A DNA stretch of 64,000 nt, taken from Streptococcus equinus (GTDB lineage Bacteria > Bacillota > Bacilli > Lactobacillales > Streptococcaceae). This document shows, piece by piece, positions 40,101-49,187 of the stretch (its first letter is position 1; the number at the start of each line of letters is the position of its first letter). The notes beneath the pieces are model-generated. The model made no database searches. It was given only the letters and a program-made list of their open reading frames with translations, and was not told the DNA's origin. Position numbers and translations under genes: made by a program. Where the stretch lies: NCBI RefSeq assembly GCF_900101445.1, contig NZ_FNKE01000001.1, positions 1,178,001 to 1,242,000 of the forward strand, given 5' to 3'.

Positions 40101-40126
40101 ACCCAGGCAAGATAGCTTACCTGGGT
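40101..40126 (-). terminator. terminator after uvrA
   Basis: ACCCAGGTAAGC/TTGCCTGGGT stem, then TTTTG on the minus strand. Confidence 0.7.
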
Positions 40127-40133
40127 GATTTTT

Positions 40134-42959
40134 TTATTTCAATTTATCTTTTAAATATTGTCCTGTGTAAGATTCTTTGACTTTGGCGACTTCTTCTGGT
40201 GTGCCTGTAGCGATGATTTGTCCACCGCCGACACCACCTTCTGGTCCAAGGTCGATAATGTGGTCAGCGGTCTTAATCACATCAAGGTTGTGTTCAATGA
40301 CAAGCACAGTATTGCCATCATCCACAAAACGTTGAAGAACTTTAAGCAGACGGGCAATGTCATCTGTGTGAAGACCTGTCGTTGGTTCATCAAGGATATA
40401 AAGACTCTTACCAGTTGAGCGTTTATGAAGTTCACTAGCCAATTTCATACGCTGTGCTTCACCACCAGAAAGTGTTGTGGCTGGCTGACCAAGTGTAACA
40501 TAACCAAGACCAACATCTTTGATGGTTTGCAATTTGCGGGCGATTTTAGGAATTGGTGCAAAGAATTCAACCGCATCATTGACTGTCATATCAAGGATTT
40601 CAGCGATATTTTTGTCTTTGTAATGAACTTCAAGCGTTTCACTGTTATAACGTGTGCCATGACAAACTTCACATGGCACGTAAACATCTGGCAAGAAGTG
40701 CATTTCAATTTTGATAATTCCGTCACCAGAACAAGCCTCACAACGTCCACCTTTGACGTTAAATGAGAAGCGTCCTTTCTTGTAACCACGAATCTTAGCT
40801 TCATTTGTCTTAGCAAACAATTCACGGATATCGTCAAAGACACCTGTATAAGTAGCTGGATTTGAACGCGGTGTACGACCGATTGGGCTTTGGTCGATAT
40901 CAATCAAACGTTCAATGTTTTCCACACCTTCAAGCGCTTTGTGCTTACCTGGCTTATCAGAATTACGATTTAATTTTTGAGCGACAGCTTTTTTCAAAAT
41001 ACTGTTAACTAAAGTTGATTTCCCTGAACCAGATACCCCTGTCACTGCGATGAATTTCCCAAGTGGGAAAGTCACGTCAATATTTTGCAAATTGTTTTCG
41101 CAAGCTCCAAGAACACGTAGGAAACGTCCGTTACCTTTACGACGTTCGAGAGGAACTGGAATTTCTTTGGCGCCTGATAGATATTGTCCTGTGATTGATT
41201 TTTTATTCTTAGCAACTTCTTCTGGCGTACCAGATGCCACGATTTGTCCACCAAATTCACCCGCACCTGGTCCAACATCAATCAGCCAGTCAGCCTGACG
41301 CATAGTATCTTCATCGTGTTCGACAACAATCAAGGTATTGCCAAGGTCACGCATCTTCTTCAAACTGTCAATCAAACGGTCATTGTCACGTTGATGAAGC
41401 CCAATCGACGGTTCATCAAGGATATAAAGGACGCCAGACAAGTTGGAACCAATTTGCGTCGCCAAGCGAATACGTTGACTTTCACCACCTGACAAAGTCC
41501 CCGCAGAACGTGACAAGGTCAAATAATTCAGTCCAACGTTATTTAAGAAAGTCAAACGGTCTTTGATTTCCTTAACGATTGGTGTGGCAATCGTTTTTTC
41601 ATTTTCAGAGAGTTCTAGGTGATTTAAGAGTTCCAAGTGGTCAGCAACTGACAAATCAGACACTTGTCCAATATTCAAACCATTTTCACCACCCACACGA
41701 ACGCAGAGCGCTTGATTATTCAAGCGGTAACCATGACAAGTTGGACATGGCAATTCATTCATGTAACCGCGCATGACATTGCGGGTAAAATCACTATTTG
41801 TCTCGTGGTAACGACGGTTAATATTATTAACCACTCCTTCAAACGGAAGGTCAATATTACGTTCGCCACCAAAATCATTGACATAATGGAAATGGAATTC
41901 ACGCTCACCTGAACCATAAAGGACAAGATTTTGCTCGTCTTCGCTCAAATCCTCAAAAGGCGTATCCATATCAACCCCAAAGGCTTCCATGGCTTGTTCA
42001 AGCATAGCAGGATAATAGTTTGATGAGATTGGATTCCATGGCGCTAACGCTCCTTCACGAAGCGTTTTACTACGATCAGGAATCACCAAATCCAAGTCAA
42101 CTTCCAGTTTATTTCCCAAACCATCACAAGTTGGACATGAACCAAATGGCGCATTAAATGAGAAAAGACGCGGTTCTAGCTCTGGCACCGTAAAACCACA
42201 AACAGGACATGAATAGTGTTCAGAAAAGAGCAATTCATTGCCATCCATGGTATCGATGATGACATAACCATCTGCCAAGCGAAGCGCAGCTTCCACAGAA
42301 TCAAAAAGACGTGAACGAATACCGTCTTTATTAATCAAACGGTCCACGACGATTTCAATATTGTGCATCTTGCTCTTAGAAAGCTCTGGCACTTCTGAGA
42401 TATCATAAATGTCACCATCCACACGCACACGCACATAGCCGTCTTTTTGAATGCGATCAAAAATTGTCTTGTGTTGCCCCTTTTTACGACGCACCACCGG
42501 TGCTAAAATCTGCATTCGCGTCCGTTCTGGCAAAGCTAAAACTTGATCAACAATCTGCTCAACCGATGACGCTGTAATGGCACCATGCCCATTGATACAG
42601 TAAGGCGTTCCCACACGAGCATACAACAAGCGCAGATAATCATTGATTTCTGTCGTTGTCCCTACGGTAGAACGTGGGTTTTTACTTGTCGTTTTTTGGT
42701 CAATGGAAATAGCTGGGCTAAGACCTTCAATCGAATCCACATCTGGTTTTTCCATGTTACCAAGAAACATGCGGGCATAAGCAGACAAGCTTTCAACGTA
42801 ACGACGTTGCCCCTCTGCGTAAATCGTATCAAATGCCAAACTTGATTTTCCGGACCCTGACAAACCAGTCACAACAACCAATTTGTCCCGCGGAATCTCA
42901 ACATTGACATTCTTTAAATTGTGGGCACGAGCCCCACGAATAATTAATTTATCTTGCAT
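40134..42959 (-). CDS. uvrA: excinuclease ABC subunit A
   Basis: UvrA (941 residues) recognises DNA damage with UvrB. Two ABC ATPase modules are clear: Walker [14 protein letters not shown] and [13 protein letters not shown], with signatures [12 protein letters not shown] and [12 protein letters not shown]. Zinc-finger cysteines appear in [14 protein letters not shown] and [16 protein letters not shown]. In the leader, AAGCTAAGC and GCTTAGCTT form a hairpin about 20 bases before the ATG. Confidence 0.98.
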   Translation of the reverse strand: MQDKLIIRGARAHNLKNVNVEIPRDKLVVVTGLSGSGKSSLAFDTIYAEGQRRYVESLSAYARMFLGNMEKPDVDSIEGLSPAISIDQKTTSKNPRSTVGTTTEINDYLRLLYARVGTPYCINGHGAITASSVEQIVDQVLALPERTRMQILAPVVRRKKGQHKTIFDRIQKDGYVRVRVDGDIYDISEVPELSKSKMHNIEIVVDRLINKDGIRSRLFDSVEAALRLADGYVIIDTMDGNELLFSEHYSCPVCGFTVPELEPRLFSFNAPFGSCPTCDGLGNKLEVDLDLVIPDRSKTLREGALAPWNPISSNYYPAMLEQAMEAFGVDMDTPFEDLSEDEQNLVLYGSGEREFHFHYVNDFGGERNIDLPFEGVVNNINRRYHETNSDFTRNVMRGYMNELPCPTCHGYRLNNQALCVRVGGENGLNIGQVSDLSVADHLELLNHLELSENEKTIATPIVKEIKDRLTFLNNVGLNYLTLSRSAGTLSGGESQRIRLATQIGSNLSGVLYILDEPSIGLHQRDNDRLIDSLKKMRDLGNTLIVVEHDEDTMRQADWLIDVGPGAGEFGGQIVASGTPEEVAKNKKSITGQYLSGAKEIPVPLERRKGNGRFLRVLGACENNLQNIDVTFPLGKFIAVTGVSGSGKSTLVNSILKKAVAQKLNRNSDKPGKHKALEGVENIERLIDIDQSPIGRTPRSNPATYTGVFDDIRELFAKTNEAKIRGYKKGRFSFNVKGGRCEACSGDGIIKIEMHFLPDVYVPCEVCHGTRYNSETLEVHYKDKNIAEILDMTVNDAVEFFAPIPKIARKLQTIKDVGLGYVTLGQPATTLSGGEAQRMKLASELHKRSTGKSLYILDEPTTGLHTDDIARLLKVLQRFVDDGNTVLVIEHNLDVIKTADHIIDLGPEGGVGGGQIIATGTPEEVAKVKESYTGQYLKDKLK

Positions 42960-43079
42960 AATCTATGAGATAAGCTAAGCTTGACACTAGGCCACGCTTA
43001 GCTTTCCATCCTTTCTTTGCGAGTACATTTTCTTCTTATTTTATTATAACAAATTTTCTACTTTTCTCTGTCCCCAAAA

Positions 43080-43255
43080 ACTGCTAATTGTAGTATAATA
43101 GATTAGTATGTAGAATTTTGTCTAAAAAGAGATTATTTTACAACTTAAAAAAATCATTGAACAAGAACTAAAGACGGCACTATCGCTGGTGGTCCTAACT
43201 AGTTATCATAGTTTAATAGTTCTTGTATCTCATCGCAAAAGGAGGGGTTGTTTTT
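43080..43255 (+). promoter_or_regulatory. corA promoter and structured leader
   Basis: TATAAT at about 43094 is followed by a 155-base leader. AACAAGAACTA (about 43158-43168) can pair with TAGTTCTTGT (about 43216-43226), enclosing a GC-richer hairpin region around GGCACTATCGCTGGTGGTCC. A Mg2+-responsive RNA is an obvious idea for a corA gene, but it does not match the M-box that I can recognise. Confidence 0.45.
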
Positions 43256-44200
43256 ATGGAACAAATGTTTCTATCAACAGCGTTAGAGTTTAAAGAAATC
43301 AATACATTCGAGCCAGGAGCTTGGATTAATTTGGTTAACCCCTCCCAGGAAGAGTCTGTGAGTTTAGCCGAACAATTTAATATCGATATCACTGACCTTC
43401 GTGCGCCACTCGACCTTGAAGAAACATCACGTATTTCTGTCGAAGACGATTATACTTTGATTATCGTCGACGTTCCAACCTACGAAGAACGTAATAACAA
43501 AAGCTATTATGTGACAATTCCGCTAGGTATCATCGTAACTGACAACGCAGTTATCACAACGTGTTTACAAGAATTAACATTATTTGATAACTTCTTCAAT
43601 CGTCGTGTGAAAAACTTCTATACGTTCATGAAGACACGTTTTGTTTTCCAACTGCTTTATCGTAACGCAGAGCTATTCCTAACAGCCCTTCGTTCTATCG
43701 ACCGTCAAAGCGACCGAATCGAAGCAGAATTGGAAAATGCTACACGTAACGAACAATTAATCGACATGATGGAGCTTGAAAAATCTATCGTCTACTTGAA
43801 AGCCTCATTGAAATTCAATGAACGTATCGTTAAAAAACTTTCGAGTAGTACCAGCTCTTTGAAAAAATACATCGAAGACGAAGATTTGCTTGAAGATACT
43901 CTGATTGAAACGCAACAGGCCATTGAGATGGCTGGCATTTACGAAAATGTCTTGAATGCCATGACTGAAACAACCGCTTCAATCATCAACAACAACCAGA
44001 ATACCATCATGAAAACCTTGGCTTTGATGACCATGGCACTTGATATTCCAACGGTTATCTTCTCTGCCTACGGGATGAACTTCCAAAACAACTGGTTGCC
44101 ATTAAACGGCCTACCACATGCCTTTTGGTACATCGTCTTCATCGCCGCTGCCATGAGCTTGTCTGTGGTATTCTACTTCTTCAGGAAGAAATGGTTTTAA
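43256..44200 (+). CDS. corA: CorA-family magnesium transporter
   Basis: 314 residues: a cytoplasmic alpha/beta N-terminal domain and long helices, then two C-terminal transmembrane helices with the GMN signature in FSAYGMNFQNN and LPHAFWYIVFIAAAMSL. It transports Mg2+ (or Co2+/Ni2+). ATG at 43256 follows GGAGGGG; the longer frame is rejected. Confidence 0.92.
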   Translation: MEQMFLSTALEFKEINTFEPGAWINLVNPSQEESVSLAEQFNIDITDLRAPLDLEETSRISVEDDYTLIIVDVPTYEERNNKSYYVTIPLGIIVTDNAVITTCLQELTLFDNFFNRRVKNFYTFMKTRFVFQLLYRNAELFLTALRSIDRQSDRIEAELENATRNEQLIDMMELEKSIVYLKASLKFNERIVKKLSSSTSSLKKYIEDEDLLEDTLIETQQAIEMAGIYENVLNAMTETTASIINNNQNTIMKTLALMTMALDIPTVIFSAYGMNFQNNWLPLNGLPHAFWYIVFIAAAMSLSVVFYFFRKKWF

Positions 44201-44207
44201 CCTGCCA

Positions 44208-44473
44208 ATTTCTGTTGCGACTAAAGTCGCTAACAGAAATACGGAAGAATCTATCAGGATTCTTCCTAAGCATCTTACTAATTCGTAGTTTTGTTTGGGA
44301 TTTCCTAACTCTCTGGCTAATTTAAAAAGTGATTAATACTGAATCGCTTTTCTCTCGTTGTGACTTTATTGAAATTGAATTTTGGGCATTTACTAGTTAG
44401 AAAAAGCAAAGGTTTTGTTTTCTCTAACTAATAACTGGCTTTATCTTATAAGACCTTATATAGGAGAATATTT
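44208..44473 (+). other. series of stem-loops between corA and the DUF1129 gene
   Basis: Hairpins ATTTCTGTTGCGAC/...AACAGAAAT (44208-44240), GGAAGAATC/GGATTCTTCC (44243-44266), AAAAGTGATT/AATCGCTTTT (near 44325-44350) and AGTTAGAAAA/TTTTCTCTAACT (near 44396-44430) occur in 273 bases. Only weak U-runs follow, so processing, attenuation or a leader function is possible. No ORF of note was seen here. Confidence 0.4.
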
Positions 44474-45130
44474 ATGGATTTAACTAATCTTACTAAAAAG
44501 AACCAAGAATTTATTCACATTGCTACTAATCAATTGATTGAAGATGGTAAATCTGATGAAGAAATCCAAGCAATTTTGGAAGAAGTTTTACCAACAATCA
44601 TTGAAAATCAGAAAAAAGGATTAACTGCTCGTGCTCTTCTTGGTGCACCAACAGTTTGGGCTGCTTCTTTCACTGAAAAAGCTTCTGATGCTAAAGCAAA
44701 CCAAGAAAAGAAAAATGATAACCCTTGGTTAATGTGGTTAGATACATCACTTCTTTTCATCGGAATCGTCGCTCTACTTAACGCCCTTATGGGATTCTTT
44801 AATTCAGCAGCAACTAGCTCTGGACTTTTCTCACTTCTTGCCCTTGGTTTTGGTGGAGGTGCTGCTATGTACGCAACTTACCACTTCATCTATCGCTTCG
44901 CTGGTAAACCTAAGAGCGAACGTCCAGGTTGGAAAAAAACTTTCCTTGTACTTGGTTTAGCAATGCTCGGTTGGGTTCTCCTATACACAGCAACTGCATT
45001 CTTACCAGCCGCTCTTAACCCACAATTACCACCAATCGTCATGTTAGTCATCGGTGCTGCATCACTTGTCGGACGTTATTTCTTACAGAAAAAATATAAC
45101 ATCCTAAACGCTATGACACCACAACAATAA
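44474..45130 (+). CDS. DUF1129 membrane protein
   Basis: A 218-residue protein: an N-terminal cytoplasmic segment (KNQEFIHIATNQLIEDGK, EEVLPTIIENQKKGLTA) and about five membrane helices after residue 85. This is the DUF1129 layout common next to corA in streptococci. Function unknown; the neighbourhood suggests a link with metal or membrane homeostasis only by position. AGGAG precedes the ATG. Confidence 0.85.
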   Translation: MDLTNLTKKNQEFIHIATNQLIEDGKSDEEIQAILEEVLPTIIENQKKGLTARALLGAPTVWAASFTEKASDAKANQEKKNDNPWLMWLDTSLLFIGIVALLNALMGFFNSAATSSGLFSLLALGFGGGAAMYATYHFIYRFAGKPKSERPGWKKTFLVLGLAMLGWVLLYTATAFLPAALNPQLPPIVMLVIGAASLVGRYFLQKKYNILNAMTPQQ

Positions 45131-45136
45131 AAAGAA

Positions 45137-45166
45137 AACCTCACTAAGCATAATGTTTAGTGAGGT
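45137..45166. terminator. bidirectional terminator
   Basis: AACCTCACTAA/TTAGTGAGGTT stem between the DUF1129 gene and the convergent lipoprotein gene, with T-rich flanks. Confidence 0.75.
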
Positions 45167-45171
45167 TATTT

Positions 45172-45618
45172 TTATTTAGAACGTAAACTTAAAACAATGT
45201 CATCTGGCCAAGTTGAAGTCATTTTAATCTGTTCAAGATTTTCAACCGTAATTTTTTTAGCTGAAAAATATGTTTTTTTGTCGTAACGAATATTGAAATC
45301 ATCCTGACTATCTTCTTGAACATCAGTTAATGATTTGTCATTCAATGAAAAATCAGTCTTCAGACCTTTGTTCAAATCTTCTTTTGTAAACATGACATAC
45401 ACTGCCCCAGAAAAGTGATTCTCTAAAGGTAAAACCTCGTCTTTATTTACTACCAAAACATCTTTAACATTTAGTTGTTCTTCTTCACTTTGACAAGCTT
45501 TACTACTTTCTGCTTTAATGGCACCAGCAGTATCATAAGAAGCTTCTGAGACAATACCACAGCCAGATAGCAATCCAAATAATAAAGCCACTCCTAAAAT
45601 CTTAATTGCTTTCATCAT
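45172..45618 (-). CDS. predicted lipoprotein, module 2
   Basis: A 148-residue lipoprotein: hydrophobic signal with lipobox LLSGC (Cys near residue 20), then a soluble region VKDVLVVNKDEVLPLENH without recognised domain. It overlaps the end of the HTH gene by 17 bases, so it is translationally coupled. It is the extra third gene of module 2. Function unknown. Confidence 0.75.
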   Translation of the reverse strand: MMKAIKILGVALLFGLLSGCGIVSEASYDTAGAIKAESSKACQSEEEQLNVKDVLVVNKDEVLPLENHFSGAVYVMFTKEDLNKGLKTDFSLNDKSLTDVQEDSQDDFNIRYDKKTYFSAKKITVENLEQIKMTSTWPDDIVLSLRSK

Positions 45619-45826
45619 AATCTCTCCTATATTCTAAAATATCTCCCGGCTGACAATCCAACTCTCTACAAATACTCATCAAGGTATTAAACCTGACCCC
45701 TTTTGCTTTCCCAGTCTTCAAAATAGACAAATTCGCCTCGGTGATTCCTATTTTCTCAGCCAGCTCCTTAGAGGTAATATTTCTTGATTTTAACACCTTA
45801 TCTAAATGTACTTTTATTTCTTCCAT
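45602..45826 (-). CDS. YozG-like HTH regulator of module 2
   Basis: A 74-residue Xre-type regulator, paralogous to the one at 17636-17845: SKELAEKIGITEANLSILKT and RELDCQPGDILEY. The ATG at 45826 lies one base after the DUF2975 stop, so initiation is probably by coupling, as the ribosome site is weak. Likely binds the palindromes upstream at 46367-46416. Confidence 0.87.
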   Translation of the reverse strand: MEEIKVHLDKVLKSRNITSKELAEKIGITEANLSILKTGKAKGVRFNTLMSICRELDCQPGDILEYRRDYDESN

Positions 45827-45827
45827 G

Positions 45828-46352
45828 TCAAATAATCTCATCGTGGTCTTTTTGCAATTCATAACCACGTTTTAGCACAATAATAGCAATATCATTGATA
45901 ATGATAAAAACAACATTCACAAGATAATCTTTTAAAGATAAATCAAATAAGCTACTTGCATCTGCTATTTTAGAAAAATTAAGTGAGATGTTAACAAGTA
46001 ATTGAATACCTGTGAATAAAATCTGGTAAAGAAGAACTTTAGAAAGCAAATTGATGTTTTCGGAGCAAAAATACTCTTCATCTTGAAAATTTATCAACAG
46101 CTTATCCAAAGCTCGCATTATCCTAAACAGAAGATAAAAAATAATCATAGCCATTATTAAGACAACAATCGGAATCCAGACAGAGATCTGAACACTTTGA
46201 TAACCATAATCCAAAGTAAATAAGCCACCATGATTTTGCCCAGCAAAAAATACTGCAAAAATACCAAATCCCATCAAAATCATACCTACAAGAGATAGAT
46301 AGCGTATTATTTTAACAACTTCTCTTCCAACTTTTAAAGCAATCTCTTTCAT
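45828..46352 (-). CDS. DUF2975 membrane protein, module 2
   Basis: 174 residues, four hydrophobic helices (IRYLSLVGMILMGFGIFAVF first; VWIPIVVLIMAMIIFYLLF second) and the signature EYFCSENINLLSKVLLYQIL. It belongs with the HTH gene following. Compared with module 1 the sequence is quite different, showing an old paralogy, while the regulators remain similar. AGAGGGAG precedes the ATG. Confidence 0.8.
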   Translation of the reverse strand: MKEIALKVGREVVKIIRYLSLVGMILMGFGIFAVFFAGQNHGGLFTLDYGYQSVQISVWIPIVVLIMAMIIFYLLFRIMRALDKLLINFQDEEYFCSENINLLSKVLLYQILFTGIQLLVNISLNFSKIADASSLFDLSLKDYLVNVVFIIINDIAIIVLKRGYELQKDHDEII

Positions 46353-46366
46353 AAGTCTCCCTCTAA

Positions 46367-46429
46367 ATTATTGTTTTACAATAATCGTGTTCTTGAAATT
46401 ATTATAAAACAGTAATTCCAACTTGTAAA
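46367..46429 (-). promoter_or_regulatory. module-2 promoter and operators
   Basis: On the minus strand TTTACA (46424-46429), a 17-base spacer and TATAAT (46401-46406). A perfect 19-bp palindrome ATTATTGT-TTT-ACAATAAT sits at 46367-46385, and an imperfect relative overlaps the -10 at 46398-46416. They differ in sequence from the TATCG/CGATA operators of module 1. Confidence 0.7.
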
Positions 46430-46454
46430 CTCAAAAAAGATTTTTCCACACAAA

Positions 46455-46480
46455 AAAACGACCTCTTTCGAAGTCGTTTT
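46455..46480 (-). terminator. terminator after rpsR
   Basis: AAAACGAC and GTCGTTTT stem around CTTCGAAAGAG with TTTTTTG on the minus strand. Confidence 0.8.
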
Positions 46481-46500
46481 TTTCTGATCACCGCAACGAA

Positions 46501-46740
46501 TTAGTCTTCGTTTACGAATGGCATAAGAGCCATAACGCGAGCGCGTTTGATAGCTGTTGTTACTTTACGTTGGTTTTTAGCTGAAGTTCCAGTTACGCGA
46601 CGTGGAAGAATTTTACCACGTTCTGAAACGAAACGGCTAAGAAGCTCAGTATCTTTGTAATCAACATATTCAATTTTGTTAGCTGCGATGTAATCAACTT
46701 TTTTACGGCGTTTGAATCCGCCACGACGTTGTTGAGCCAT
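46501..46740 (-). CDS. rpsR: 30S ribosomal protein S18
   Basis: A 79-residue S18: [20 protein letters not shown], then [20 protein letters not shown] and [12 protein letters not shown]. It binds S6 in the 30S platform and is last in the rpsF-ssb-rpsR operon. No zinc cysteines, as in most streptococcal S18. Confidence 0.98.
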   Translation of the reverse strand: MAQQRRGGFKRRKKVDYIAANKIEYVDYKDTELLSRFVSERGKILPRRVTGTSAKNQRKVTTAIKRARVMALMPFVNED

Positions 46741-46800
46741 GTTTTATTCTCCTTTATATTATTGTTGTTTCAAGTTTAACACTTGAGGTGTCCATATCCA

Positions 46801-47307
46801 TTAGAATGGAAGATCGTCATCTGAAATGTCCATTGGGTTTGAATTACCAAATGGGCTTTCGTCACGACCGAAGTTAGGTGTTTGTTGTGAAGGTTGTGAT
46901 GAGAAACCACCATTAGAAGCTCCACCAAATGATGAATTGTTATTAAATCCACCGTTGTAAGAACCACCTGATTGACCTTCACGTGTAGCACGACTTTCCA
47001 AGATTTGGAAATTATCTGCAACGACCTCAGTTACGTAAACACGTTGGCCTTGTTGGTTTTCATAGTTACGAGTCTGGATACGACCAGTAACACCAACCAA
47101 TGTGCCTTTTTTAGCCCAGTTAGCCAAGTTTTCAGCTTGCTGACGCCAAATCACACAGTTAATAAAATCTGCTTCGCGTTCACCATTTTGATTCTTGAAG
47201 TTACGGTTTACAGCAAGTGTAAATGTCGCAACTGCTTGATTAGATGGTGTGTAACGGAGTTCTGCATCGCGGGTCATGCGACCGACAAGTACTACATTAT
47301 TAATCAT
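46801..47307 (-). CDS. ssb: single-stranded DNA-binding protein
   Basis: A 168-residue SSB with an OB fold ([38 protein letters not shown]), a Gly/Asn/Ser-rich linker and the acidic C-terminal tail DISDDDLPF that recruits repair proteins. Conserved between rpsF and rpsR. Confidence 0.97.
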   Translation of the reverse strand: MINNVVLVGRMTRDAELRYTPSNQAVATFTLAVNRNFKNQNGEREADFINCVIWRQQAENLANWAKKGTLVGVTGRIQTRNYENQQGQRVYVTEVVADNFQILESRATREGQSGGSYNGGFNNNSSFGGASNGGFSSQPSQQTPNFGRDESPFGNSNPMDISDDDLPF

Positions 47308-47318
47308 AAAATACCTTC

Positions 47319-47609
47319 TTACGCGTCAAGTTTAACGATCATGTGACGAAGAATGTCACCGTTGATTTTTGAAAGACGGTCGAACTCGTTAAGAGCTACA
47401 GCATCTTCTGCTTCAACGTTAACAACGTGGTAAAGTCCTTCGCGGAAATCTTTGATTTCGTATGCAAGACGACGTTTTTCCCAGTCTTTTGATTCAACAA
47501 CAGTTGCACCGTTGTCAGTCAAGATAGAGTCAAAGCGTGCTACCAAAGCGTTTTTAGCTTCTTCTTCAATGTTTGGACGAATAATGTAAAGAATTTCGTA
47601 TTTAGCCAT
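47319..47609 (-). CDS. rpsF: 30S ribosomal protein S6
   Basis: A 96-residue S6: [37 protein letters not shown] and [23 protein letters not shown] precedes the ATG. It starts the operon. Confidence 0.98.
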   Translation of the reverse strand: MAKYEILYIIRPNIEEEAKNALVARFDSILTDNGATVVESKDWEKRRLAYEIKDFREGLYHVVNVEAEDAVALNEFDRLSKINGDILRHMIVKLDA

Positions 47610-47611
47610 TG

Positions 47612-47713
47612 ATATTTTTCCTCCTTTTGGTCTAATGACCCGTGACCGAAATCACGAGTAAGTGAGGTATACTCACAATAAACTATTATACTATAGCTTC
47701 CGAAATTGCGCAA
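47612..47713 (-). promoter_or_regulatory. rpsF promoter and candidate S6:S18 autoregulatory leader
   Basis: On the minus strand TTGCGC (47708-47713), 17 bases, TATAAT (47685-47690). The leader holds hairpins GTGAG/CTCAC, CGTGA/TCACG around TTTCGG, and GGTC/GACC just before GGAGG. Many Firmicutes have an S6:S18-binding rpsF leader; the layout fits but I did not confirm the conserved bulge. Confidence 0.45.
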
Positions 47714-47789
47714 GAGATATGCGTGAAAGAAAGTGTTTTTATCCTAAATTTTTTGTCATTTAATTTCCCCAAAATCTCCCAAAACAAAA

Positions 47790-47808
47790 AAGCAGGTGCG
47801 CTCTGCTT
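47790..47808 (-). terminator. terminator after the 54-residue gene
   Basis: AAGCAG/CTGCTT short stem and TTTTTTGTTTT on the minus strand. Confidence 0.5.
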
Positions 47809-47814
47809 CTTTGC

Positions 47815-47979
47815 TTAAAAATCGCCTTTATTAGAAACGGCTAAGTTTGTCTCATAAATCTCCGTTGCAAAATCTAATTCTTTTCTAAAAGCATTTGCTT
47901 CTTCACGACTTTCAAAAATCTTTTGTGCTTGAACGTACTGTTGACCACTGCGCCAGTACATCTTCCTAACAACCCACAT
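47815..47979 (-). CDS. hypothetical 54-residue protein
   Basis: A short basic protein (MWVVRKMYWRSGQQYV then a charged SREEANAFRKELDFATEI helix) with an AGGTAAGGAT ribosome site and a terminator after it. No domain recognised; it is too short for usual annotation cut-offs. It lies alone between rpsF and the sortase, with no obvious promoter. Confidence 0.6.
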   Translation of the reverse strand: MWVVRKMYWRSGQQYVQAQKIFESREEANAFRKELDFATEIYETNLAVSNKGDF

Positions 47980-48120
47980 ATCCTTACCTCGCTTTTCGCT
48001 AGTATAACTCCAATTATAGCATAAATTTTATGAATTGTTGCAAAATTAAGTCTTGTATTTAACTTTTAATATAAACTTCAAATTGACTTAACAAAAACTT
48101 TGTGAAAGCGTAACAAAAAA

Positions 48121-48141
48121 AGATGAGCTTATCGCTCATCT
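48121..48141 (-). terminator. terminator after the pilus operon
   Basis: AGATGAGC/GCTCATCT stem with TTTTTTG on the minus strand, after the sortase stop. Confidence 0.8.
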
Positions 48142-48151
48142 TCAATCTTTT

Positions 48152-49090
48152 TTAATCATCCTTAAAAATTCTTTTTAATTGATTAATCGTTTCTTGGTAG
48201 TTTTTAGAGTTCATTTGTGGTCGTTTAAGTCCCTTTTGACTGAGGTATTTACCAACTCGGTCACCATGACGTTTGAGGTACCTGCTACTTGTTACAACAA
48301 AGATATAGATAACAATAGCAAGGCAGATTGGAATACCGATAAACGGTGCAATATATAACGCATTGAGCTGCATGGCATCGGAAGTGGTCTTAGCTTCGCC
48401 ATCAGCATTTGGAATGCGGTGTCCACGAACCAACAAACGTTGTGTATTAACCCCATACGGTGTACAGGTCACCAAGGTTAGATAATCTTGATTTGGATCA
48501 ATGGTCAAATCACTAAAATCAGTCGGTTCAACCACTCGAATCTGATCGACTTCATAAGTCAAGGTTTCATTTAAAACGTGAATGGTAAAGGTATCTCCTT
48601 CACGCAATTTATCTAAGTCAGAAAACAACTTAGCTGAAGGCAATCCACGGTGACCAGATAAGACACAGTGTGTGCCTTTTCCGCCAACTGGAAGAGATGT
48701 CCCCGCCAGATGTCCGATGGATGTCTGCAAAACCTTGTCGTCTGTTCCATGATAAACACCTAATTTAATATTGATTTTAGGGATACTAATGTAGCCCATA
48801 GCACCATCATGATTGAAGTTTAATTGAGATTCATAGTCTGCCTTTTGCGCATCATTCATGTCCCAATTCATGCTAGTCAATCTCTTATTGTAATCTTTTG
48901 CCTGATTTAAAATCTTAGCGTATTCTTTATCAGACATCTTTGAGACGCTTTTAGCATAATTCATGATTCCTTTTGTCTGGTGAAAGGAATTCCAATAGTC
49001 ACTCAACGAAGGGTAACTAACCAAGCCCAGCCCGATGAGAAAGACGAAGGGCATTATCAAAGATTTCCAATGTTGCTTTAACCACGCCAC
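48152..49090 (-). CDS. srtC: class C pilus sortase
   Basis: A 312-residue sortase: N-terminal membrane segment (LIMPFVFLIGLGLVSYP), catalytic His147 in LSGHRGLPSAKLF, Cys209 in TLVTCTPYG and Arg218 in NTQRLLVRGHR, and a C-terminal hydrophobic segment (ALYIAPFIGIPICLAIVIY), typical of class C. It polymerises the adjacent LPXTG pilin. The start is a GTG with AAAGGAG nine bases before. It is last in the pilus operon, after an intra-operon hairpin. Confidence 0.92.
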   Translation of the reverse strand: MAWLKQHWKSLIMPFVFLIGLGLVSYPSLSDYWNSFHQTKGIMNYAKSVSKMSDKEYAKILNQAKDYNKRLTSMNWDMNDAQKADYESQLNFNHDGAMGYISIPKINIKLGVYHGTDDKVLQTSIGHLAGTSLPVGGKGTHCVLSGHRGLPSAKLFSDLDKLREGDTFTIHVLNETLTYEVDQIRVVEPTDFSDLTIDPNQDYLTLVTCTPYGVNTQRLLVRGHRIPNADGEAKTTSDAMQLNALYIAPFIGIPICLAIVIYIFVVTSSRYLKRHGDRVGKYLSQKGLKRPQMNSKNYQETINQLKRIFKDD

Positions 49091-49133
49091 TGCTTTTTCT
49101 CCTTTCTGCTGGCAAATTTTCTCTAAAAAGAAT

Positions 49134-49170
49134 CATCTTCGAAAATAGACTCGTGCTACTTTCGAAGATG
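49134..49170 (-). terminator. intra-operon stem-loop between pilin and sortase
   Basis: CATCTTCGAAA/TTTCGAAGATG makes an 11-bp stem with a loop of about 15 bases, followed on the minus strand by ATTCTTTTTAG. A partial terminator that lowers sortase relative to pilin is likely. Confidence 0.6.
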
Positions 49171-49187
49171 TTCCAATCCTTTAATCA

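Noticed and set aside
40425..40766. 113-codon plus-strand ORF within uvrA
   Set aside because: Antisense to the UvrA zinc finger and ABC signature, no ribosome site.
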